Shown here: piece after piece, positions 8,065 through 15,250 of the stretch
Layout: every line of letters begins with the position of its first letter
Position numbering within the stretch: the stretch's first letter is position 1
Source: Bradyrhizobium centrolobii
GTDB lineage: Bacteria > Pseudomonadota > Alphaproteobacteria > Rhizobiales > Xanthobacteraceae
NCBI RefSeq assembly: GCF_001641635.1
Contig: NZ_LUUB01000080.1
Span: 32,926 to 87,049 of the forward strand
DNA length: 54,124 nt
Direction of reading: 5' to 3'
The notes under the pieces: generated by a model
Told to the model about the DNA's origin: nothing
Databases searched by the model: none
What the model saw: the letters and a program-made list of their open reading frames with translations, nothing else
Program-made: the position numbers and the translations under genes

Positions 8065-8772
8065 CTATCGCACCACCGACGCGGTCTGGCCGAACAGGAT
8101 CTTGCGCTCCTCCTCGGTGCGGATCGCAGGCTTGCCGAAATTCGGGTTGACGTCCTTGGCGAGCGCATAGGCCCGCTCGGTGGCAGGGCGCGCGCGGATG
8201 GTTTCGAGCCACCGCTTCAGATGCGGGAAGTCATCGAGGTTCTGGCCCTGGTTCTGATAGCCCACCACCCAGGGATAGGACGCCATGTCGGCGATCGAGT
8301 AGTCGCCGGCGACGAATTCGCGGTCGGCGAGGCGCTTGTTGAGCACGCCATAGAGACGGTTGGTCTCGTTGACGTAGCGGTCGATCGCATACGGAATCTT
8401 GTCCTGCGCGTAGTTGCGGAAGTGGTGGTTCTGGCCCGCCATCGGCCCGAGGCCGCCCATCTGCCAGAACGTCCACTGGATCACGTCGTAACGCGCGTAA
8501 ATGTCGGTCGGCAGGAATTTTCCGGTCTTCTCGGCGAGGTACAGCAGGATGGCGCCGGATTCGAAGATCGACAGCGGCTTCGTCCCGCCTTTCGGCGCGT
8601 GATCGACGATCGCGGGGATGCGGTTGTTGGGCGCGACCGCCAGGAACTCCGGCTTGAACTGCTCACCCTTGCCGATGTTGACCGGGATGATCTTGTATTT
8701 CAGCCCGGTCTCTTCGAGGAACATCGTGATCTTGTGGCCGTTCGGCGTGGTCCAGTAGTGCAGATCGATCAT
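8065..8772 (-). CDS. Glutathione S-transferase, Nu class (YghU/YfcG-like)
   Basis: A 235-residue GST. MIDLHYWTTPNGHKITMFLEETGLKYKI has the TPNG start of Nu-class enzymes, which use two glutathione molecules as disulfide-bond reductases. NNRIPAIVDH and SIFESGAILLYLAEKTG form the glutathione site, and the C-terminal FVAGDYSIADMASYPWV is the conserved GST helix. The start at 8772 restores family length; the upstream in-frame ATG at 8871 adds 33 unrelated residues. It is divergent from the MBL-fold gene. It probably protects thiols or reduces organic peroxides. Confidence 0.93.
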   Translation of the reverse strand: MIDLHYWTTPNGHKITMFLEETGLKYKIIPVNIGKGEQFKPEFLAVAPNNRIPAIVDHAPKGGTKPLSIFESGAILLYLAEKTGKFLPTDIYARYDVIQWTFWQMGGLGPMAGQNHHFRNYAQDKIPYAIDRYVNETNRLYGVLNKRLADREFVAGDYSIADMASYPWVVGYQNQGQNLDDFPHLKRWLETIRARPATERAYALAKDVNPNFGKPAIRTEEERKILFGQTASVVR

Positions 8773-8889
8773 GGCTGGGGCTCCCGGCTTCTGATTGGCG
8801 CCGCTCGAGGGCGCGGGCGATAAACATGCAGTTGCATGAAATTCGCACCGTCGCGCCGGCCTGTCAATCACCCCGGGCGATCACACTCG

Positions 8890-8907
8890 CGCGAAACTGA
8901 TTTCGCG
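8890..8907. promoter_or_regulatory. Perfect inverted repeat, candidate operator
   Basis: CGCGAAA-CTGA-TTTCGCG has two perfect 7-bp arms and lies in the divergent region between the Nu-class GST (start 8772) and the MBL-fold gene (start 8987). The position suits an operator for either promoter. No matching regulator is evident nearby. Confidence 0.35.
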
Positions 8908-8986
8908 GAGATTGCCGTGCGTTGAGCCGACTCCGGATCGGACCTAAGCTCGCGGCATTTCGAACATCCCATACGGGAGAATTGCA

Positions 8987-10102
8987 ATGACCAGGGCCAT
9001 TCCACGGCGCGATTTTCTTCTGGGCTCAGTGGCGCTTGCCGGCGCGGCGGCCACGAATGCCTTCACCTGTGTCGAGATCGCGAGCGCAGCGCCGATCGCG
9101 GTTCCGACCGTCGACAAGCTCTCGGTCCGCGTGCTGGTGGACTCGAGCTTCGACCTGTTCTTCCGTCCCAAGCAGATCAACGGCGTCTCCATCGCACCGG
9201 CCGCGCGCGGCGGCGACTTCCGCAAATCGCTTCACAATGAATGGGGCTTGTCGCTTTGGCTGGAGTCGGAAGGCGGCGGCAGCCAGCGCACGCTGATGCT
9301 CGACTACGGCTACACGCCGGAGGTGCTGCTCAACAACATGGCGCTGATCGGCGTCGATCCGGCCAAGCTTGACGCGCTCATCGTCAGCCACGGCCATTAT
9401 GATCATTTCGGCGGGCTGAACGGCTTCCTCGACAAGTTTCGCGACAAGCTGCCGGCGGACGTCAAGCTCTATGCGGGCGGCGAGGACAATTTCTGCCATC
9501 GCCTCAATCCGACGCCGACGCAGGGGCAGTTCAGTGACTTCGGCACGCTCGACCGCCGGCAGCTTGCCGCGCAGAAGGTGACGACCGTGCTGTGCGAGAC
9601 GCCGACCGTGATCGCGGACCATGCCTTCACCACCGGCAAGATCACCCGCCGCAGCGGCGAGCGCGTGCTGCCGAATACCTTCGTCGAGTTCGGCATGAAG
9701 GACGGGCTCGGCTGCAATGTCGGCCACTATTTGCCGGCCGAGATGGAGGGCAAGATCGTTCCCGACGAGCACATCCACGAGCACGCCACCTGCTTCAATG
9801 TGCGCGATCTCGGCCTCGTCGTCATCTCGTCCTGCGGACATGTCGGCATCGTCAATTCGGTGAAGCAGGCGCAGGAGGTGTCGGGCATCCAGAAGGTGCA
9901 TGCCATCGTCGGCGGCTTCCATCTCGGGCCGGCGCCGAAGGACTACCTCGCGCAGGTCGTGAGCGAGATCAAGGCGCTCGATCCCGATGTCGTCGTGCCC
10001 ATGCATTGCAGCGGGCTCAACTTCGTACAGGAGGCCAATGCGCAGATGGACGGCAAGGTGGTGGTGACGACGACCGGCAGCCGCCTCACCTTCGGGCTCT
10101 GA
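8987..10102 (+). CDS. Tat-exported metallo-beta-lactamase-fold hydrolase
   Basis: A 371-residue MBL-fold protein. The N-terminus has a twin-arginine signal, IPRRDFLLGSVALAGAAATNA. The metal site HxHxDH appears as IVSHGHYDHFGGLNGF near residue 130, with later ligands in SSCGHVGIVNSV and VPMHCSGLN. This arrangement is that of the PhnP-distant group annotated as RFAP-synthase-like MBL proteins in archaea and bacteria. An export signal implies a periplasmic hydrolase of unknown substrate. A GGGAGAATTGCA ribosome site precedes the start. Its stop overlaps by one base the ATG of an SCO copper chaperone, so the two are coupled. Confidence 0.9.
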   Translation: MTRAIPRRDFLLGSVALAGAAATNAFTCVEIASAAPIAVPTVDKLSVRVLVDSSFDLFFRPKQINGVSIAPAARGGDFRKSLHNEWGLSLWLESEGGGSQRTLMLDYGYTPEVLLNNMALIGVDPAKLDALIVSHGHYDHFGGLNGFLDKFRDKLPADVKLYAGGEDNFCHRLNPTPTQGQFSDFGTLDRRQLAAQKVTTVLCETPTVIADHAFTTGKITRRSGERVLPNTFVEFGMKDGLGCNVGHYLPAEMEGKIVPDEHIHEHATCFNVRDLGLVVISSCGHVGIVNSVKQAQEVSGIQKVHAIVGGFHLGPAPKDYLAQVVSEIKALDPDVVVPMHCSGLNFVQEANAQMDGKVVVTTTGSRLTFGL

Positions 10103-10716
10103 TGCGGCGTCCCCTCTCGTGGCTGTGCGTGGTGCTGGCGCTGTCCTGCGCGGGAGCGGCGCAGGCGCGCTCGGCTGCGGAGACCATGGACATCCTGATG
10201 TGGAATCGGGAGCCGGTCGGCGGACCGTTCGAGCTCATCGACCACACCGGCAAGCCGCGCAGCGACCGCGATTTTCGCGGGCAGCTGATGCTGGTCTATT
10301 TCGGCTTCACCTATTGCCCCGACGTCTGTCCGACCGACTTGATGGCGATCGGACAGGCGCTCGAGCAGATCGGGCCGGACGCAGACGCGGTGCAGCCGAT
10401 CTTCATCACCGTCGATCCCGAACGCGACACGGCCCAGCATCTTGCCGAATACGTGCCGCTGTTTCACCCGCGGCTGATCGGACTGACCGGCGACCCAGAT
10501 GCGATCCGGAAAGCGGCGGATGCCTACAAGGTCTATTTTGCGAAGGTCGCGATTGGCAAGGAGGCCGGCGACTACACCGTCGACCACACGTCCTTCATCT
10601 ATCTCATGGACCGCGACGGAAAATATCTCGGCTTCTTTCCGCCGGGCACCTCGGCCGAGCGCATGGTCGAGATCATCCGGCCGCGGCTTGCGGGGAAGCA
10701 GGGACACCAACGATGA
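10102..10716 (+). CDS. SCO1/SenC family copper chaperone
   Basis: A 204-residue thioredoxin-fold SCO protein. It has a signal peptide (RRPLSWLCVVLALSCAGAAQA), the copper-binding CPDVC (Cys72 and Cys76) in YFGFTYCPDVCPTDL, and the third ligand His162 in VDHTSFIYLMD. Family role: delivers copper to, or maintains thiols of, the CuA site of cytochrome oxidase. No oxidase genes are near; instead it overlaps the MBL-fold gene by one base (TGATG). Whether it serves oxidase or a copper need of its neighbour is open. Confidence 0.93.
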   Translation: MRRPLSWLCVVLALSCAGAAQARSAAETMDILMWNREPVGGPFELIDHTGKPRSDRDFRGQLMLVYFGFTYCPDVCPTDLMAIGQALEQIGPDADAVQPIFITVDPERDTAQHLAEYVPLFHPRLIGLTGDPDAIRKAADAYKVYFAKVAIGKEAGDYTVDHTSFIYLMDRDGKYLGFFPPGTSAERMVEIIRPRLAGKQGHQR

Positions 10717-10736
10717 CAGCGAATTCGCGGAAGCTC

Positions 10737-10800
10737 GCCCTCACCCGAAATTTGCTCTCGCAAATTCCGGCCTCTCCCCGCAGGCGGGGAGAGGCGAAGA
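10737..10800. repeat. Palindromic element, family F (short form)
   Basis: cctcacccgaaatttgc with gcaaattccgg forms one hairpin and cctctccccgc with gcggggagagg a second. The second hairpin recurs at 11861-12026, 22932-23091 and elsewhere. Confidence 0.75.
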
Positions 10801-10809
10801 AAGCGGCCC

Positions 10810-11040
10810 TCACCGCCCGTTGGTGCGTAGCAGCTTCTCGCCAGCCGCGGTCACCGCGATGATCAAGCCCATGCCGGGCAGCGTCTCGCGCGCGACATAG
10901 CCGAGGTCGGCGGCGTCTTCCCAGATGGTGAGGCGCGGGCAGGACGTCTTCCAGGTCGAGACCACTTCGGCATAGGCGCGCGGCTCGCGCGCGATCCACT
11001 CGACGAAGTCGAGCACCAGCGGATCGGCCGTCTCGCTCAT
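10810..11040 (-). CDS. Conserved small protein, unknown function
   Basis: A 76-residue protein, MSETADPLVLDFVEWIAREPR.., that looks like a compact winged-helix-like fold: an N-terminal helix, TIWEDAADLGYVARE, and GLIIAVTAAGEKLLRTN reminiscent of the tail of MarR-type or DUF-type wHTH peptides. I cannot assign a family. The start overlaps the stop of the TauE/SafE permease gene by four bases (ATGA), so the two are translationally coupled and may act together. Confidence 0.75.
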   Translation of the reverse strand: MSETADPLVLDFVEWIAREPRAYAEVVSTWKTSCPRLTIWEDAADLGYVARETLPGMGLIIAVTAAGEKLLRTNGR

Positions 11041-11816
11041 TGCAATCCTCCCTTATCGAAGGCCGCCATGACAGGCGTGCGGACCAGGAGCCAGCTGCCA
11101 TAGGCGATATAGTAGCAGGCGATGGTGGTGATCAGCCGTGTCGCCCAGACGCGGTATTGCTGGTCGCTCATCGCCTCCAGCAGGCGGCGGGCAAGGCTGG
11201 TGCCGAGCATCGAGGCGGCGATGGCAACCGCGGCCAGCACCGGATCGAGCGAAGCGGCCTGATCGATGATGCCGCCGAAATAGAGCAGCTTGGTGAAGTG
11301 GCTCGCGACCTGGCAGGTCGCTTTCGTTGCCACGATCTCGCGGCGGCCGAACTTGCCGCCCAGGAAGAACGTGTCCATCAGCGGGCCGGAGACGCCGGTC
11401 ATCAGCATCAGGCCCATGCAGACCGAGCCATAGAATGCGCCCTGCCAGATGCTGTCGGGATCGGGCTTGATGCCGGACGGCATCATCCGCGCCATGAACG
11501 GCGTGACGCCGAGCATCAAGAGCGCGACCGGCTTGTCCGGCACGTAGCGCGTGATCGACCACAGCGCGAGCGCCAGCGCGCAGCCGATCAGATAGACGAA
11601 CACCGGCCGCCAGCGGATATGCGCGCGCCACAGGAAGGCGCGCCAGCCGTTCGAGGCCATCTGCGTGATCGCATGCAGCACCATCGCGGTCGGCAGCGGC
11701 ATCAAGGCGAGCAGCACGCCGATCAGGATCAGCCCGCCCGCCATGCCGAACAGCCCCGACAGGAAGGCGGTGGCGACCATCAGCAATCCGAGGGCAGCGA
11801 TCATGATGGGCGTCAC
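11037..11816 (-). CDS. TauE/SafE (TSUP) family sulfite/anion permease
   Basis: A 259-residue integral membrane protein with about eight helices and the TSUP glycine-rich start GLFGMAGGLILIGVLLA. The second repeat half includes LMLMTGVSGPLMDTFFLGGKFGRREIVATKA, the conserved T-G-x-S/G-G-P motif of the family. Members export or import sulfite, sulfoacetate and similar anions across the inner membrane. A GTG at 11816 is chosen because AGGAG lies six bases upstream; the later ATG at 11804 is too far from it. The small protein downstream overlaps by four bases. Substrate unknown. Confidence 0.88.
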   Translation of the reverse strand: MTPIMIAALGLLMVATAFLSGLFGMAGGLILIGVLLALMPLPTAMVLHAITQMASNGWRAFLWRAHIRWRPVFVYLIGCALALALWSITRYVPDKPVALLMLGVTPFMARMMPSGIKPDPDSIWQGAFYGSVCMGLMLMTGVSGPLMDTFFLGGKFGRREIVATKATCQVASHFTKLLYFGGIIDQAASLDPVLAAVAIAASMLGTSLARRLLEAMSDQQYRVWATRLITTIACYYIAYGSWLLVRTPVMAAFDKGGLQ

Positions 11817-11860
11817 GAAGGTCTCCTGTGGTGGCACGTCAGGGACGCAAACTGCCTGCA

Positions 11861-12026
11861 CTCCCTCGCCCCGCCCTTGCGGGGAGAGGGCGGGGTGAGG
11901 GGCTGCGTCCGCAGTAACGGCGAGAGTTGCCCCCGCGGAAGCTCCCCCTCACCCGCCGCGCACCGGACGATGCTTCGCATCGCTCGGCGCGCGCCGGCCT
12001 CTCCCCGCGGGCGGGGAGAGGCGAAG
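11861..12026. repeat. Palindromic element, family F (long form) filling the intergenic region
   Basis: The 332-base gap between the permease and the LysR gene is dominated by this element: ccgcccttgcggggagagggcgg at the left, cccctcacccgccgcgc in the middle and ggcctctccccgcgggcggggagaggcg at the right. No gene is seen in the rest of the gap. The divergent promoters must lie at its edges. Confidence 0.75.
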
Positions 12027-12148
12027 AGGCGGCCTCCTCATCCCAACAAGTCAGCTTGGAATTACGCTCATTCTTGTGCCGCGCTTGTCCCCCGCGCGCA
12101 AACTGAGTTATCTTGGCCTGGCATCAGCTTTCCTGAGGGTATGGACGT

Positions 12149-13066
12149 TTGCGACGGCTGCTCTTTCTCAACGGCATCAAGGCTTTCGAGGCGGCGGCGC
12201 GGACCGGCAGCTTTGCCTCCGCCGGCGTCGAGCTGAACGTGTCGGCCGCTGCCGTCAGCCGCATGGTGCATATCCTGGAGGAGCGCCTTGGCGTCGCGCT
12301 GTTCGAGCGCAAGGCCAACCGCCTCGTGCTGACCCAGGCAGGGCGCGCCTATCAGAGCGGGCTGACGCCGATCTTCGATGCGCTCGCAAGCCTCACCGCG
12401 CAGGTGACGGCGCCCTCGAGCGTCCGCGTGCTCACCATCGGCGTCGGGCACACCTTTGCGATGCGCTGGCTGATCCCGCGCCTGTCGGAGTTTCGCAGCG
12501 AGGAGCCCGATATCGAGGTGCGCTTCACCACCGGCGGCGCGGCGGTGCCGTTCGGCGAGGACTGGAACTGCGGCATCAAGCTCGGCACCGGCGACTGGCC
12601 CGGCCTGGTCGCCGAGCCGCTGTTCGCCGGCGACCTCACGCCGGTCTGTGTGCCACGACTCGCCGCCAGCCTGAAACGGCCGTCCGACCTGAAAGGCCCG
12701 AGCCTGATCCGCGTCGCGCATTCGCCGGAGGACTGGCCGATCTGGCTCAAGGCCGCCGGGCTCGCCCGGATCAACGCGCGCGGCCCCGAATTCCAGTTCT
12801 ACGGCCAGGCGCTCCAGGCCGCCGCAGACGGGCTCGGCATCGCCATGGGCATCCGGCCCTATATCGATGACGACCTCGCCGCCGGCCGGCTGATTGCGCC
12901 GTTCGACCTCTCGGTGCCCAAGGGCATGCGCTGGTATCTCGTGTATCGCAGCTTCCAGACCGAGCAGCGCGACTTCGCGGCGTTCCGGCGCTGGATCATG
13001 CGCGCCGCGGCCGGGCCCGCGGCCCGTCCGGCCAAGCGAATCGGCCGCGCCGCCGCGCGGAACTGA
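12149..13066 (+). CDS. LysR-family transcriptional regulator, GcvA-like
   Basis: A 305-residue LTTR. The N-terminal winged helix reads LLFLNGIKAFEAAARTGSFASAGVELNVSAAAVSRMVHILEERLGVALFERK in fragments typical of GcvA/AmpR members, and the effector-binding domain spans about 90-290 (GVGHTFAMRWLIPRL, QALQAAADGLGIAMG). The start appears to be TTG at 12149, preceded by GAGGG about 11 bases upstream; the nearby ATG at 12141 is out of frame. The C-terminal tail is Arg/Ala rich. It is divergent from the TauE/SafE permease, which is therefore a candidate target. Effector unknown. Confidence 0.92.
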   Translation: MRRLLFLNGIKAFEAAARTGSFASAGVELNVSAAAVSRMVHILEERLGVALFERKANRLVLTQAGRAYQSGLTPIFDALASLTAQVTAPSSVRVLTIGVGHTFAMRWLIPRLSEFRSEEPDIEVRFTTGGAAVPFGEDWNCGIKLGTGDWPGLVAEPLFAGDLTPVCVPRLAASLKRPSDLKGPSLIRVAHSPEDWPIWLKAAGLARINARGPEFQFYGQALQAAADGLGIAMGIRPYIDDDLAAGRLIAPFDLSVPKGMRWYLVYRSFQTEQRDFAAFRRWIMRAAAGPAARPAKRIGRAAARN

Positions 13067-13166
13067 AGGACTGTGGCGAAAAAGCCGCCGCCCTGTGAAC
13101 CGCTTCACATACGCAAATCCGGAAACGTGGTCCCCTAATCCCCCAACAAGAAACATGGGGACTGCA

Positions 13167-13391
13167 ATGACGACCATCTACGACGGCTTTGACATCGAAT
13201 CATTCGAAGCTGGCAAGGGGCTGTGGCACGCCCGGATCCGGCGCGCCGACTTCAGCCCGGTTGCCATCGACGGCGTACTGTTTCCGGCCATGGAGGTCGG
13301 TTTCGCCTGGCCCGATCGCGACGCCGCGATTGCCGATGCGAAGACCCACATCGACCGCTTCCGCCGGCGGTTCGATGGCGACGACGAGTAA
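13167..13391 (+). CDS. Small conserved protein, unknown function
   Basis: A 74-residue acidic protein, MTTIYDGFDIESFEAGKGLWHARIRRADF, that resembles the short beta-strand plus helix proteins of about 70-80 residues frequent in rhizobia (AIADAKTHIDRFRRRFD is a clear C-terminal helix). GGGG lies six bases before the ATG at 13167; an in-frame ATG at 13155 is possible. It is followed 38 bases later by a zinc-ribbon-like gene on the same strand. No function can be given. Confidence 0.7.
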   Translation: MTTIYDGFDIESFEAGKGLWHARIRRADFSPVAIDGVLFPAMEVGFAWPDRDAAIADAKTHIDRFRRRFDGDDE

Positions 13392-13429
13392 GCAGGCGGG
13401 ACTGCGCGGCGCAATACGAGGACCGGTTT

Positions 13430-13663
13430 ATGTCGTACATCGAAATTGAAGAGACACAGCCGCTCGCCCGATCCTACGCAAAATCCGTACTGTCGAAATG
13501 CACGGAATGCGACGGCGATCTCGCGGTGCTGCGCGTGATCGGCGGCCGCGCCGGATGCGAATACTGGACCATGCGCTGCACCGGTTGCGGCGGCATCCAT
13601 CTCGACATCCTCAAGCCGCACACGGCGAGCGAGGACGACGACGGGCCGCTGCCCGCGGCATGA
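13430..13663 (+). CDS. Small zinc-ribbon-like protein
   Basis: A 77-residue protein with two C-x2-C knuckles, LSKCTECDGDLAV and MRCTGCGGIHLDIL, about 27 residues apart, the layout of a zinc ribbon. The rest is short strands and an acidic tail. A GAGGACCGGTTT site precedes the ATG. It probably forms a two-gene unit with the gene at 13167. Zinc binding is inferred from the cysteines. Target unknown. Confidence 0.7.
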   Translation: MSYIEIEETQPLARSYAKSVLSKCTECDGDLAVLRVIGGRAGCEYWTMRCTGCGGIHLDILKPHTASEDDDGPLPAA

Positions 13664-13780
13664 CACCCCGGCCAAAGATGCGGCCGCAGCGGTCTCTCCT
13701 GGGAAAATCAGGAAACCGTCTTCTTGAGGTTGTAACAATCAGCAAATACGCTTGCGGCTTTCCAGAGAGGAGAGCCTGCA

Positions 13781-15130
13781 ATGGCCAGAGCCGTTCACTC
13801 CCGTCTTCCTGATGCCGTTTTTCACGAACCCATTTTCGGCGAGCCTGAAAAGCTGCCGGAGCCCAACGGCTTTTCCACGGAGCACCCGAGCGATTCGGAA
13901 TTGTACAAGCAGATCGAGGAACTGCTGAAGAAGGACGTCGTCGCGATTCCGCCATCGCGGGCCGCCGCCGACGCCGTGCTTCCGCTTGCGGAGGCTTATG
14001 GAAGCCACGGCCCGCAGGTCACGAAACTGATCGAGGACGCCGGCAAGATCATCTTTCACGCACTTGGCGATTCCGGCGCATCAAACGTCCGCAAATATGC
14101 CAACGAGTTGCATGTCGCCGACCAGGTGACGCTTGACGCTGCGTCATCGTCGGCAGGCAACCGGCCGGCGTTCCTGTTCCATCTCGGCGACATCGTCTAC
14201 AACTTCGGCGAGGCGCAGTACTACTACGACCAGTTTTACGATCCGTTCCGCAATTACCCCGCGCCGATATTCGCGATTCCCGGCAATCACGATTCCTTCG
14301 TCGTTCCAGGCACGCCGGAAGGGCACGAGCCGTTGACGACGTTCGAACGCAATTTCTGCGCCCGCGAACGCACCATCACGCGGGAGGCCGGCTCGCTGCA
14401 CCGGACCGCGATGGTCCAGCCCGGCGTCTATTTCGCGCTCGACGCTCCCTTCGTCAGGATCATCGGCCTGTTCAGCAATGCGCTGGAGGATCCCGGCGTG
14501 ATCTCCAGTGAAGACGGCAAATGGCCGGAAGTCTCCGACCTGCAGATCAAATTCCTCCACGCCCAGCTCAAGAAAATCAAAGACGAGAACTACCAGGGCG
14601 CCGTTCTGATCGCCACGCATCACCCGCCCTTCAGCTATTCGCCGCAACACAGCGGCGACGGAACCGGCGGCAACCATGGATCCAGCACAGCGATGCTGAA
14701 GCAGATCGACAAGGTCTGCCATGATGAAGGCGTCTATCCGCACGCCTTCCTGTCGGCGCACGCTCACAATTACCAGCGCTACACCCGGATCATCGAGTTC
14801 GGCGGCAAGGAGATCGACGTGCCGTTCATCGTGTGCGGCGACGGCGGTCACAATGTCAATCCGCTGGTGCGGGCCGCGCGCGGACATCGGGCGGAGGAGC
14901 CGCACAGCGGCTCGAATGTCAGGTATCTCGAGGGCCAGCATCGGCCGGCATGGGCCAAACAGCTGCTGCTGGAGAAATATGACGACCAGAATTACGGCTA
15001 TCTGCGCATCCATGTCGACAAGGAGGAGCTCAAGATCGGCTTCCACCAGGTCGGCGTGCGAACGCTGGCGCAGTCGCGCTATGACATGGTGACGGTGAAC
15101 CTCGCCGATCATACCATGGTGGCGAACTAG
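13781..15130 (+). CDS. Calcineurin-like metallophosphoesterase
   Basis: A 449-residue protein of the calcineurin-like (purple acid phosphatase-type) superfamily. All metal-site motifs are present: FLFHLGDIVYNFG (GD), PGNHD, LIATHHPPF and LSAHAHNYQRY, with GDGGHN late in the domain. The first 95 residues precede the phosphatase core and are less conserved-looking. No signal peptide is evident, so a cytoplasmic location is likely. GAGAGGAGAG precedes the ATG by a few bases. It likely hydrolyses a phosphomonoester or phosphodiester. Substrate unknown. Confidence 0.92.
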   Translation: MARAVHSRLPDAVFHEPIFGEPEKLPEPNGFSTEHPSDSELYKQIEELLKKDVVAIPPSRAAADAVLPLAEAYGSHGPQVTKLIEDAGKIIFHALGDSGASNVRKYANELHVADQVTLDAASSSAGNRPAFLFHLGDIVYNFGEAQYYYDQFYDPFRNYPAPIFAIPGNHDSFVVPGTPEGHEPLTTFERNFCARERTITREAGSLHRTAMVQPGVYFALDAPFVRIIGLFSNALEDPGVISSEDGKWPEVSDLQIKFLHAQLKKIKDENYQGAVLIATHHPPFSYSPQHSGDGTGGNHGSSTAMLKQIDKVCHDEGVYPHAFLSAHAHNYQRYTRIIEFGGKEIDVPFIVCGDGGHNVNPLVRAARGHRAEEPHSGSNVRYLEGQHRPAWAKQLLLEKYDDQNYGYLRIHVDKEELKIGFHQVGVRTLAQSRYDMVTVNLADHTMVAN

Positions 15131-15163
15131 TCGCCGCTTTGACCCGCGGAGCCGAAAGAGGCT

Positions 15164-15192
15164 GACCTGCTGCCACATGATGTCAGCAGGTC
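15164..15192. terminator. Inverted repeat after the phosphoesterase, possible terminator
   Basis: Perfect 9-bp arms GACCTGCTG and CAGCAGGTC are separated by 11 bases and followed by a T-rich stretch (ccttttcggccttttct) rather than a clean T run. It stands between the phosphoesterase stop and uvrB. It may end the first transcript or be an operator of uvrB. Confidence 0.4.
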
Positions 15193-15250
15193 CGCATTAC
15201 CATGCCTTTTCGGCCTTTTCTGAGCGCCGGACTCGTCCCATATTCGGCGC

